DNA of 20,876 bases from Thermohalobaculum sp038528605. GTDB taxonomy: Bacteria; Pseudomonadota; Alphaproteobacteria; Rhodobacterales; Rhodobacteraceae. Positions within the stretch are counted from its first letter, which is position 1. Each line of letters begins with the position of its first letter. The stretch covers positions 1 through 20,876 of the forward strand of contig JBCBEP010000060.1 in assembly GCA_038528605.1 (NCBI GenBank), in the 5' to 3' direction. The notes beneath the pieces are model-generated. The model searched no databases. It was not told where the DNA came from and worked only from the letters and a program-made list of their open reading frames with translations. Of the stretch, positions 14,199 through 20,876 are shown one piece after another. A program made the position numbers and the translations under genes.

Positions 14199-15649
14199 GT
14201 CGTCGGTTCCTTTTGGACGCCGGCGGTGGGAAACCAACGCGTGCCGTCCTTAGTCGTCTGCACCTCGGCGCCCATTGCTTGCATCTCCGCCCGAAGCCGG
14301 TCCGCGGTTGCGAAATCCTTCGCGTTCCTCGCTTCGTCGAGCTCTCGGCACATTCCGTCTAGGACGGCGTCGATCGCCGCCGAGACTGCGTGCGACGGAT
14401 CTGCAGCTGACCCGCCCTCTGCGTCAAAGCCAAGCAGCGCCGCGTTGCCAATAAACTCGATTAAACGATCCTCATCCGTTTCGGCACGCCAGTCCTTTGC
14501 CAACTCGTCAACGACACGCAGCGCCTCTGCCGTGTTCAGATCGTCTGCCAACGCCGCAAGCACCTCTGGGTGCGCGGTGAAATTGGGAGGTACGTTGAGG
14601 TCAGCGCGTCGCTTCTGCGTGAAGAGACGACCCCACCGATTGATGACCGTCTTCGCTTCCTCCACGCGCTTCGCTGTCCAATCAAGCGGAGAGCGATAGT
14701 GGGTGGAGAGAAGCACGCGGCGGATCACCGGCCCCGAGACCTTTCCTCGCAGATCCCAGACGGTGATGAAGTTGCCGAGGCTCTTCGACATCTTCTCGCC
14801 CTCGACCATCAGGTAGCCGTTGTGCATCCAGATATCGGCCATGTCGTCGCCGCCATGGGCGGCGCAGGACTGGGCGCGTTCGTTCTCGTGATGGGGGAAG
14901 ACGAGGTCGATGCCGCCGCCATGGATCTGGAAGCGGTCCCCGAACTCGGGGCCCAGGATCGCCTTGGCCATGGCGGAGCATTCGATATGCCAGCCCGGGC
15001 GGCCGCGGCCCCAGGGGCTCTCCCAGCCGGGCTGATCCTCGGTGGAGGGTTTCCAGAGCACGAAATCCATGGCGTCGCGCTTGTAGGGCGCCACGTCGAC
15101 ACGGGCGCCGGCCAGAAGCTCGTCGGTCGAGCGGCGGGAGAGGCTGCCATAGCCCTCCCAGCTCCTGACGGAGAAGAGCACGTGGCCCTCGGCCGCATAG
15201 GCGTGGCCTTTCTCGATCAGCAGCTCGATCATGCGGATCATGTCCGTCGGCGCGCCCGGCGCATGCACGAACTGGGTGGCGAGCGGGCGGACATCGGGCT
15301 CGAGGCAGCCGAGGGCGCCCATGTCCTCACGATACCAGGCCGTGGTCTCGGTGGTGATGCGTTTCACCGCGTCGAGAATGCTCTCGCCCTCGCCCCGGCT
15401 TTGTGCCGCGCGGGCGTTAATCTTGTCGTCGATATCGGTGATGTTGCTGACATAGGTGACGTTCTCCGCGCCATGGACATGGCGGAGGAGGCGGAAGAGC
15501 ACGTCGAACACCACCGCGGGGCGGGCGTTGCCGATATGCGCCCGGTCGTAGACGGTCGGCCCGCAGACATACATACCGACCCGGCCGTTACGGGGCACGA
15601 CCCGTTGTTGTTCCCGGTCGCGGGTGTTCCAGAGGCGGATTTCCGTCAT
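14195..15649 (-). CDS. cysS: Cysteinyl-tRNA synthetase
   Basis: Charges tRNA-Cys with cysteine. 484 residues, near the normal length. The HIGH motif is HIGN (38-41) in CGPTVYDRAHIGNARP, and the KMSKS loop is at 286-290 (EKMSKSLGNF). The zinc site is recognisable as C29, C224 (HIECSAMA), H253 and C262 (HHENERAQSC). The C-terminal anticodon-binding part begins after about residue 310. The start at 15649 is preceded by GAAAGG; the frame extends 45 bases upstream without conserved residues. The last third of the gene is clearly lower in GC than the first two thirds. First gene of a coupled set with cimA and the NDUFAF6-like gene. Confidence 0.97.
   Translation of the reverse strand: MTEIRLWNTRDREQQRVVPRNGRVGMYVCGPTVYDRAHIGNARPAVVFDVLFRLLRHVHGAENVTYVSNITDIDDKINARAAQSRGEGESILDAVKRITTETTAWYREDMGALGCLEPDVRPLATQFVHAPGAPTDMIRMIELLIEKGHAYAAEGHVLFSVRSWEGYGSLSRRSTDELLAGARVDVAPYKRDAMDFVLWKPSTEDQPGWESPWGRGRPGWHIECSAMAKAILGPEFGDRFQIHGGGIDLVFPHHENERAQSCAAHGGDDMADIWMHNGYLMVEGEKMSKSLGNFITVWDLRGKVSGPVIRRVLLSTHYRSPLDWTAKRVEEAKTVINRWGRLFTQKRRADLNVPPNFTAHPEVLAALADDLNTAEALRVVDELAKDWRAETDEDRLIEFIGNAALLGFDAEGGSAADPSHAVSAAIDAVLDGMCRELDEARNAKDFATADRLRAEMQAMGAEVQTTKDGTRWFPTAGVQKEPTT
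14221..14745. other. Segment of lower GC and different codon use inside cysS
   Basis: Hand counts of 60-base lines give 53% GC at 14461-14520, 58% at 14581-14640 and 57% at 14641-14700. Nearby cysS sequence at 15001-15060 gives 73%, and cimA at 13441-13500 gives 70%. Codons ending in A or T, rare elsewhere, are frequent here. Lines at 14281-14400 and 14521-14580 are intermediate (65-67%). The segment covers about residues 300-477, the tRNA-binding end of the synthetase. The boundaries are approximate. Confidence 0.6.
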
Positions 15650-15834
15650 GGCGCGCGCCTTTCGATGCGGTTCCCCGCAGCGGGCGTTGTCCAAGCTTGA
15701 GAAGAGAACACGTGTCCGCCGCGGGCCGATGTCAGCCCGTAATGCAGATCCAGATGCAGATGGTTGCCGTGTTCATGCGCGGGTCAATGCCCGAAAGCGC
15801 CGGGCGATGCAAGCGCGGTGTGGGGCGCGCGGGA
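15650..15834. other. Intergenic region upstream of cysS
   Basis: 185 bases between the cysS start and the stop of the small secreted protein, both on the minus strand. It should carry the cysS promoter. It holds a short iteration of CAGAT (about 15747-15765) but no convincing promoter pair or terminator hairpin with a T-run that I can see. Confidence 0.3.
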
Positions 15835-16176
15835 TCAGCGCACCAGCCGCATGTCCCGCAGGGTCTTGTTGATCATCCGGCAGGCGTTCCGGTTGCGATA
15901 GTTCTGCGCGAAGACCACCGCCTCGTTCCGGCCGATGCAGTGGAAGAACACCACCCCCTGCTTGCGGAAGATCAGCGCGCGGTCCGAGCCCGAGCGGTAG
16001 CGGAACTCGGCAAGGCGGGCGCGGTTGTCGAGCTTCTCGCCGCAGGGGGCGCCGCGCTGCCCGAGGAACACCTCCCGGCTGCAATAGGTGTCCGCCTCGG
16101 CGCTGGGCGTGGCGATGGGCGCTGTGGCGAGAAGGGCGGCGCCGGCGAGGGCGGCGGCGAGGCTGAGGGGCTTCAT
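15835..16176 (-). CDS. Small secreted four-cysteine protein, function unknown
   Basis: 113 residues that I do not recognise. A signal peptide is evident: MKPLSLAAALAGAALLATA, with possible cleavage around residue 26-29 (PSA/EAD or EAD/T). The mature protein of about 85 residues has four cysteines (C32, C45, C80, C99), an even number consistent with two periplasmic disulfides. It is basic, with ALIFRKQGVVFFHC forming a likely beta-hairpin and NYRNRNACRMINKTLRDMRLVR a basic C-terminal helix. GGGAG upstream supports the ATG at 16176. It lies alone between gltX and cysS, in the same direction, with gaps of 130 and 185 bases, so it is probably transcribed by itself. Confidence 0.75.
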   Translation of the reverse strand: MKPLSLAAALAGAALLATAPIATPSAEADTYCSREVFLGQRGAPCGEKLDNRARLAEFRYRSGSDRALIFRKQGVVFFHCIGRNEAVVFAQNYRNRNACRMINKTLRDMRLVR

Positions 16177-16222
16177 GGCGTGATCTCCCGTGGTCTTGCT
16201 CGATGGCTATAGCACGCAGGGC

Positions 16223-16245
16223 GCGCCTCTTCCGTCGCGAGGCGC
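16223..16245. repeat. Inverted repeat in the gltX downstream gap
   Basis: Perfect 7-bp arms GCGCCTC (16223-16229) and GAGGCGC (16239-16245) with a 9-base loop, 62 bases after the gltX stop and 47 bases before the start of the small secreted protein. It could form a hairpin at the end of the gltX message, but no T-run follows in that direction, so termination is uncertain. It could equally be part of the downstream promoter region. Confidence 0.35.
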
Positions 16246-16306
16246 CGGGAGGGTTGCAAGCGACAGTTGCGTGAAGGGGCTGATGGAGCGGCGCGGTCAG
16301 GGTCGG

Positions 16307-17638
16307 TCAGGCGGCATCCACCGCCGGCAGGTGGCGCAGATGCGGGAGGAGGAGGCCCATATCCGGCCCTTTGTCCGCCCCGGTAAGCGCGCGGCGGAGC
16401 GGGAGGAAAAGCGCCTTTCCCTTGCGGCCCGTGCGCGCCTTGAGATCGGCCGTCCACGCACCCCAGGTCTCGGTGCTGAAGGGCCTGGGGGGCAGCGCCG
16501 CGAGGGCTTCGGTGATGAAGGCCCGGTCCTCCTCGGCGATCACCGGGTCCACGCCATCGCGGCAGAGGGACCACCAGGGCGCAGCGTCCTCCAGCCGGTC
16601 GAGATTGGGGGCGATGGCGGCCCAGAAGGCGGCGGCCTCCTCGGGCGGCACGCCGAGGCCCGCGAGGCGTGGCGCCACCGCGTCATGCGGCAGGGCGCGG
16701 AGGGTTTTGGCCGAGTGGAGCGTGAGTTCCGCCTCGTCGAACTTCGTGGGCGCGCGGCCGAAGCTCGCGATGTCGAAGCCCTCGATCACCTCCTCGATGC
16801 GGGTAGCGACGTCCACTGGCGCGCTGCTGCCGAGGCGGGCGAGGAAGCTGACGATGGCGAGCGGCTCCATGCCCGCATCCCGCAGGTCCCCGATGGAGAG
16901 GGAGCCGAGGCGCTTCGAGAGCCCCTCCCCGCCAGGGCCCGTCAGCAGCGAGTGGTGGCCGAAGGCGGGGATCGCGAGGCCGAGGGCTTCGAAGATCTGC
17001 CGCTGGGCGCCGGTGTTCGTGACGTGGTCGGCCCCGCGAATGACATGGGTGACGCCGAGATCCGCATCGTCGACCACGGAGGCGAGCGTGTAGAGGAGCT
17101 GGCCATCGGCCCGGAAGAGCACAGGGTCCGACAGCGAGGCGCAGTCCACCCGCTCCGGGCCGCGGATCAGGTCGTCCCATGACGACTCGACCCGGTCGAG
17201 CAGGAAGCGCCGCACGGGCCGACGCCCCTCGGCACGCAAGGCGGCCCTTTCGTCCTCCGTCAGCTTCAGCGCGGCACGGTCGTAGACCGGCGGGAGGCCA
17301 CGCATGGCGAGGGTTTTTCGGCGGAGCTCGAGTTCCTCGGGTGTCTCGAAGGCTTCATAGAGGCGGCCGGCCCCGGTCAGCCTCCCCGCCGCGTCATCGT
17401 AAAGATCGCGGCGGTCGGACTGACGGTATTCCGCATCCCAGCCGAGGCCGAGCCAGTCGAGATCGCGGCGGATTGCGTCCGCGAAGGCCTCGGTCGAGCG
17501 CTCGGCATCGGTATCGTCGAGGCGCAGGATGAAGCGGCCGCCGGCGGCCCGGGCGGTGAGCCAGTTGAGCACGGCGCTGCGGATATTGCCGACATGGAGC
17601 CGCCCCGTCGGCGAGGGGGCGAAGCGGGTAACGGTCAT
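16307..17638 (-). CDS. gltX: Glutamyl-tRNA synthetase, GltX2-like short type
   Basis: Class I synthetase that attaches glutamate to tRNA. 443 residues. The ATP-binding signature is FAPSPTGRLHVGNIRSAVLN (HVGN at 15-18) and the KMSKS loop is LSKR at 240-243 in GEGLSKRLGSLS. RLDDTDAERS and VIRGADHVTNTGAQRQIFEA are typical. The sequence after the loop (GMEPLAIVSFLARLGSSAPV) resembles the shorter second GluRS of alphaproteobacteria rather than the longer housekeeping form. In bacteria with two GluRS proteins one may charge tRNA-Gln for conversion by GatCAB; which role this copy has cannot be read here. No CxC zinc motif is present. The ATG overlaps the stop of the upstream membrane protein gene (ATGA). 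Confidence 0.93.
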   Translation of the reverse strand: MTVTRFAPSPTGRLHVGNIRSAVLNWLTARAAGGRFILRLDDTDAERSTEAFADAIRRDLDWLGLGWDAEYRQSDRRDLYDDAAGRLTGAGRLYEAFETPEELELRRKTLAMRGLPPVYDRAALKLTEDERAALRAEGRRPVRRFLLDRVESSWDDLIRGPERVDCASLSDPVLFRADGQLLYTLASVVDDADLGVTHVIRGADHVTNTGAQRQIFEALGLAIPAFGHHSLLTGPGGEGLSKRLGSLSIGDLRDAGMEPLAIVSFLARLGSSAPVDVATRIEEVIEGFDIASFGRAPTKFDEAELTLHSAKTLRALPHDAVAPRLAGLGVPPEEAAAFWAAIAPNLDRLEDAAPWWSLCRDGVDPVIAEEDRAFITEALAALPPRPFSTETWGAWTADLKARTGRKGKALFLPLRRALTGADKGPDMGLLLPHLRHLPAVDAA

Positions 17639-18228
17639 CGCCGGCGCTCGGCGTCCATCGCGTCGGTGATGTCGAGATCGGGCCGGTAGCGCCGGGCGGC
17701 CTCACGCACCTCGTCGAAGGGCACGGAGGAGAACCAGTGGGTGAGCAGTACATCCGCGCCCATGCTCACGCGGTTGAGCCGGAACTCCCGGCGCTGGGCC
17801 TCGGTGAAACGTTCCGACCGCCGCGCATCCGCGTGGAGGCGCACACCGAAAGCCTCGCTCGCGAGCCCCGGCATGTAGGTCACGCCACGCACCACCGTAC
17901 CGTAGCCCGCCACATCCTCCCAGGGGATCACGACAAAGCCGATGCCGCCGGTGGGCATGCCGATCCCGTCATCATCGACGGTGAAGACCGGCCGCGAGCG
18001 GAGGGCGAGCGCCAGAGCGAACGTGACGAAGTAGCCCACGAAGGCGAGGCCGAAGATGATGGCCGCCCATTTGATCGCGGGCTCCGTCCATCGAAACCAG
18101 TCCACCCCGGCGAAGGCCACCACCACGAAAGCGCCGAGGATCGAGAGCACCGCGGCCTTGGACCTGGAGGCGTGCACCACGAAGGTGCCGGCCCCGGCGG
18201 CATTTTCCTTGCCAGTCTCGCTCGTCAT
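17635..18228 (-). CDS. Two-helix membrane protein with PH-like domain, function unknown
   Basis: 197 residues. Two hydrophobic helices at about 25-43 (AAVLSILGAFVVVAFAGVDW) and 52-76 (KWAAIIFGLAFVGYFVTFAL) form a hairpin. They are followed by a soluble part beginning SRPVFTVDDDGIGMPTGGIG and IPWEDVAGYGTVV, a pattern seen in bacterial PH-like membrane proteins (for example STM3941-type). The C-terminus is charged. The ATG at 18228 was chosen because the upstream extension starts at TTG and lacks a ribosome site, although AGG before 18228 is also weak. The gene sits 34 bases after nadE and overlaps gltX by ATGA, so nadE, this gene and gltX may be cotranscribed. I cannot assign a function. Confidence 0.8.
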   Translation of the reverse strand: MTSETGKENAAGAGTFVVHASRSKAAVLSILGAFVVVAFAGVDWFRWTEPAIKWAAIIFGLAFVGYFVTFALALALRSRPVFTVDDDGIGMPTGGIGFVVIPWEDVAGYGTVVRGVTYMPGLASEAFGVRLHADARRSERFTEAQRREFRLNRVSMGADVLLTHWFSSVPFDEVREAARRYRPDLDITDAMDAERRR

Positions 18229-18262
18229 CGACCTACTCGTCCCGTCCCCCAACTTCCGGCCC

Positions 18263-19927
18263 TCAACCGCGATCGCGCCATCGGTTGACGATGGGGTAGC
18301 GGCGGTCGAGCCAGAAGGCCTTCTTCGTGAGCTTCGTGCCCGGCGCGGACTGGAAGCGCTTGTACTCGGATAGGTAGAGCAAGTGCTGGACGTGCTCTAC
18401 CGTTTCGCGAGCGTATCCTTCGGCGACGAGTTCGGCCACCGCTGCTTCGCGCTCGACCAGGCCCTCGAGAATGCCGTCGAGCACCGGATAAGGCGGCAGG
18501 CTGTCCTCGTCCTTCTGGTCGGCACGCAGCTCGGCCGAGGGGGGCTTCTCGATGATGCGCGTGGGGATGACCACGCCGGCGGGCGCCCGCATCCAGGGCT
18601 CGTGCGTTGCGTTGCGCCAGCGGGCGGCGGCGAAGACGCGGGTCTTGTAGAGGTCCTTGATCGGGTTGTAGGCGCCGTTCATGTCCCCGTAGATCGTCGC
18701 GTAGCCGACGGCGATTTCGGACTTGTTGCCGGTGGTGAGCAGCAGTTCGCCGAACTTGTTGGAGAGCGCCATCAGGTAGGTGCCGCGCAGCCGGCTCTGC
18801 AGGTTCTCCTCCGTCACGTCCTCGTTCCGCCCGGCAAAGAGGGGCGCGAGGCTTTCGGTCATCGCCGCGATGCCGGGGCCGATGGGCAGCTCGTCGAGCC
18901 GGATGCCAAGTGCCCTGGCGCAGGCGGCCGCGTCCTCCAGCGAGTGCCGGGACGTGAACTGGGAGGGCAGCATCACGCCGCGCACATTCTCCGGCCCCAG
19001 CGCATCGGCGGCGACGGTGGCAACCATCGCGCTGTCGATCCCGCCCGAGAGGCCGAGCAGCACCTTCGCGAAGCCGGACTTCGTTACGTAATCATGCGTG
19101 GCAGTGACCATGGCGCGGTAATCGAGCGCCGCCTCGTCCGGCAGCGGCGCGGCCGCACCGGGAGCGATGCGCCAGCCCTCGTCCTGGCGCTCGAGCTCCA
19201 CCATACGCGTCGCATCCTCGAAGAACGGCATCTGGAAGGCGAGGCGCCCGCCCGGGTTCACCCCGAAGCTGCCACCGTCGAAGACCTGGTCGTCCTGCCC
19301 GCCGACAAGGTTGAGGTAGACGAGCGGCAGGCCGGTCTCGACCCCGCGCGCCACGGCATGGCCCATGCGCGCGTCGTACTTGCCCTGCTCGTAGGGCGAG
19401 CCGTTCGGCACAAGGAGGGCTTCGGCACCCGATTCTGCCAGGCCCTCGCACACATCGTCGAACCAGATGTCCTCACAGATGGGAAAACCGACCCGGCAGC
19501 CATTGATCGCGATCGGTCCGGGTGCCCTGCCCTCGGCATAGAGCCGCTTTTCGTCGAACACCCCGTAGTTCGGTCGATGAAACTTGTGACACTCCGCCCG
19601 AACCCGCCCGTCCTCCAGCAGGTGATAGGCATTATAGACACCGCCCTCGCCCGCAACCGGGGCGCCGAGGGCCAGCGCCGGGCCGTCGGAACAGGCCTGG
19701 GCGAGCCGGTCGAGCGCGCCCCGGCAATCGCGCAGAAAGGCGGGGCGAACGGAGAGATCGAGCAGCTGATAGCCCGAAAGGAACATCTCCGGCAGCATTA
19801 CAAGGTCCGCGCCCGCGGCTTTGCCCTCGGCCCAGGCGGTCTCGGCCTTGGCGAGATTCCCCTCGAGATCGCCGGCCACCGGGTTGGCCTGCACAAGAAA
19901 GACGCGCAGCCGGTCGGTTCCGCTCAT
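18263..19927 (-). CDS. nadE: Glutamine-dependent NAD+ synthetase
   Basis: Final step of NAD synthesis: amidation of nicotinate adenine dinucleotide with ammonia from glutamine. 554 residues in two domains. The N-terminal nitrilase-type amidase (1-260) has the catalytic triad E47 (LPEMFLSGYQ), K115 (CHKFHRPNYG) and C151 (GFPICEDIWF). The C-terminal ATP-pyrophosphatase domain has the P-loop LSGGIDSAMVA (SGGIDS at 294-299), followed by LLTTGNKSEIAVGYATIYGD and IPTRIIEKPPSAELRADQKD. The ATG at 19927 follows the strong site GAGGAGAG; the frame is open 144 bases further upstream, but that stretch is not conserved-looking. With the PncC-type protein at 5145-5645 it is the second NAD-related enzyme of the window. 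Confidence 0.97.
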   Translation of the reverse strand: MSGTDRLRVFLVQANPVAGDLEGNLAKAETAWAEGKAAGADLVMLPEMFLSGYQLLDLSVRPAFLRDCRGALDRLAQACSDGPALALGAPVAGEGGVYNAYHLLEDGRVRAECHKFHRPNYGVFDEKRLYAEGRAPGPIAINGCRVGFPICEDIWFDDVCEGLAESGAEALLVPNGSPYEQGKYDARMGHAVARGVETGLPLVYLNLVGGQDDQVFDGGSFGVNPGGRLAFQMPFFEDATRMVELERQDEGWRIAPGAAAPLPDEAALDYRAMVTATHDYVTKSGFAKVLLGLSGGIDSAMVATVAADALGPENVRGVMLPSQFTSRHSLEDAAACARALGIRLDELPIGPGIAAMTESLAPLFAGRNEDVTEENLQSRLRGTYLMALSNKFGELLLTTGNKSEIAVGYATIYGDMNGAYNPIKDLYKTRVFAAARWRNATHEPWMRAPAGVVIPTRIIEKPPSAELRADQKDEDSLPPYPVLDGILEGLVEREAAVAELVAEGYARETVEHVQHLLYLSEYKRFQSAPGTKLTKKAFWLDRRYPIVNRWRDRG

Positions 19928-19963
19928 CTGCTCTCCTCGGCGCCTCTGCGCGCGCCTGTCGAC

Positions 19964-20008
19964 CCCCTCGAAGGGGCCCGTTCCCGCCTCTGGCCCCGCA
20001 TTACGGGG
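19964..20008 (-). promoter_or_regulatory. G/C-rich hairpins in the nadE leader
   Basis: On the minus strand before nadE, two short stems can form: CCCCT/AGGGG with a CGA or TCG loop (19964-19968 with 19972-19976) and CCCCG/CGGGG with a 5-base loop (19994-19998 with 20004-20008). The C-run of the second stem can alternatively pair with a GGGG further upstream (within about 20017-20025), so two structures exclude each other. They may regulate nadE expression or be incidental to the GC content. Confidence 0.25.
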
Positions 20009-20049
20009 GGGACTTCCGCCCCGCAAGGCCGCAGGCAGTAAATGGGGCG

Positions 20050-20078
20050 TTGTCAGCCATAGTCCTGCCAAATAGATT
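20050..20078 (+). promoter_or_regulatory. Putative sigma-70-type promoter of the MORN-repeat gene
   Basis: TTGTCA (20050-20055, 5 of 6 consensus bases), a 17-base spacer and TAGATT (20073-20078, 4 of 6). It is the best promoter match I found in the window and lies in an AT-richer patch. Transcription would start near 20085, giving a leader of about 60 bases before the ATG. Confidence 0.5.
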
Positions 20079-20097
20079 GTTCAGAAGCATACGGGAT

Positions 20098-20117
20098 GAG
20101 CCGACTGGTCGCGGCTC
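20098..20117 (+). repeat. Short hairpin in the leader of the MORN-repeat gene
   Basis: GAGCCG (20098-20103) and CGGCTC (20112-20117) can pair with an 8-base loop. It falls between the putative promoter and the ribosome-binding site AGGGA (about 20131-20135). It may stabilise the message or be chance. Confidence 0.3.
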
Positions 20118-20143
20118 GAGCAACGGTTTGAGGGAACGGGCAG

Positions 20144-20876
20144 ATGCGGAGCTTTGCAGCTGCAGCGGCGGTTCTGGGTCTTAGCGCAGGGGTGGCGCTG
20201 GCGCAGGACGGGACAACCGCCGTCGCAACCAAGGAATACGATAGCGGCGCCGTCTATCAGGGCGAGTTCAAGGACGGAAAGCAGCACGGTCAGGGCACCT
20301 ATAAGGCGCCCGACGGCTACGAGTACTCCGGCGAGTGGGTCGAGGGTAAGCGCCAGGGCAAGGGCATTGCCAAGTTCACGAACGGCTCGGTCTACGAGGG
20401 CGATTTCTTCGACGACGTGCCCCACGGTACCGGCACCATCACCTACGCCAACGGTGGCGTCTATGCGGGTGAGTGGGCGAACGGCGTGATCGAAGGCTAC
20501 GGCGTCGCCGACTATGGCAACGGCATGCGCTACGAGGGCGACTTCCGGAACTCGGCGCATCACGGCCAGGGCATCATGACCCGGGACAACGGCTATCGCT
20601 ACGAGGGCCAGTGGCAGGAAGGTGCGCAGCATGGCCGCGGCACCGTCACCTACCCGGACAAGGCGGTCTACACGGGCGACTTCGTGAACGGCGTCCGCCA
20701 CGGCCAGGGCAAGATCACGCTGACGGACGGCTTCGTCTATGAAGGCGTGTGGACCGACGGCCAGATCACCGGCACCGGCACCGCGCAGTACGCGAACGGC
20801 GACACCTACACCGGCGCCTTTCTCGAAGGGAAGCGCGAGGGCGACGGCGTGGCCGTCTACGCCTCGGGAGACCGCT
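20144..20876 (+). CDS. Secreted MORN-repeat protein, 3' end cut by window
   Basis: 244 complete codons are visible with no stop before the right edge. Residues 1-20 form a signal peptide (MRSFAAAAAVLGLSAGVALA/QDG). From residue 38 to 244 there are nine consecutive MORN repeats of exactly 23 residues each, starting at 38, 61, 84, 107, 130, 153, 176, 199 and 222. The consensus is Y-x-G-[DE]-[FW]-x-[DN]-G-x-x-x-G-x-G-x-x-x-x-x-[DN]-G-x-x. MORN arrays form elongated beta-sheet surfaces that bind proteins or lipids; in bacteria most are uncharacterised. The export signal places this one in the periplasm or outer envelope. More repeats or a further domain may follow outside the window. The start is supported by AGGGA upstream and a good promoter. 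Confidence 0.9.
   Translation, partial: MRSFAAAAAVLGLSAGVALAQDGTTAVATKEYDSGAVYQGEFKDGKQHGQGTYKAPDGYEYSGEWVEGKRQGKGIAKFTNGSVYEGDFFDDVPHGTGTITYANGGVYAGEWANGVIEGYGVADYGNGMRYEGDFRNSAHHGQGIMTRDNGYRYEGQWQEGAQHGRGTVTYPDKAVYTGDFVNGVRHGQGKITLTDGFVYEGVWTDGQITGTGTAQYANGDTYTGAFLEGKREGDGVAVYASGDR

Noticed and set aside
13224..14699. Plus-strand open frame (491 codons) across cimA and cysS
   Set aside because: It runs antisense over two well-recognised genes and crosses their boundary; arginine/alanine-rich translation without motifs.
15747..15765. CAGAT iteration upstream of cysS as a regulatory repeat or CRISPR remnant
   Set aside because: The units are only five bases, irregularly spaced and few; this is compatible with chance.
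18383..20041. Long plus-strand open frame (552 codons) opposite nadE
   Set aside because: It is the antisense shadow of nadE, whose triad and P-loop motifs are intact. Long antisense open frames are expected at this GC content, and the translation shows no domain pattern.
1..20876. A new defence, mobile or secondary-metabolite system in the window
   Set aside because: Nearly all genes are recognisable core functions in conserved order. No integrase, transposase, nuclease, NRPS/PKS or CRISPR-like array is visible, and the unknown genes are isolated singletons.

Overview
The window looks like chromosomal core DNA of a high-GC alphaproteobacterium (roughly 65-70% GC in the lines I counted), most likely of the Rhodobacterales. 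Three things point there: the dusB(nifR3)-ntrB-ntrC order, a fused ispDF gene, and a lipA gene next to a Coq10/RatA-type START protein. Genes are packed tightly and seven neighbouring pairs overlap at start and stop codons. I see no tRNA or rRNA gene, insertion sequence, phage gene, CRISPR array or recognisable defence system, and no gene-free stretch longer than 300 bases.

Layout. Positions 1-3303 (minus strand) hold the nitrogen-control operon dusB-ntrB-ntrC; ntrC runs off the left edge. A 131-bp divergent gap separates it from a plus-strand operon at 3435-6238: ispDF (isoprenoid precursors), pgpA (phosphatidylglycerol), a stand-alone CinA C-terminal/PncC domain (NMN deamidation) and a PPOX-fold flavoprotein. 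Convergent to this are a Coq10/RatA-like protein (6245-6727) and lipA (6942-7916), both minus. Plus-strand genes follow: a 98-residue single-pass membrane protein, trmFO, a class I SAM methyltransferase behind a striking inverted repeat, and a secreted PHB-depolymerase-like esterase.

From 11590 to 19927 everything is on the minus strand. One coupled set, in transcription order, is cysS, cimA and a squalene/phytoene-synthase-fold protein resembling NDUFAF6. Then come a small secreted four-cysteine protein, a short membrane protein coupled to a second-type glutamyl-tRNA synthetase, and glutamine-dependent nadE. At the right edge a secreted nine-repeat MORN protein starts on the plus strand from a good sigma-70-like promoter and is cut by the window end.

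The genes mainly serve housekeeping: nitrogen signalling, tRNA modification and charging (dusB, trmFO, cysS, gltX), NAD metabolism (pncC, nadE), isoprenoid, phospholipid and lipoate synthesis, and isoleucine precursor supply. I did not find a convincing new multi-gene system. The points most worth a second look are the compositional break inside cysS, the inverted repeat in front of the methyltransferase, the degenerate prenyl-synthase-fold protein coupled to cimA, the periplasmic MORN protein, and several small uncharacterised exported or membrane proteins.
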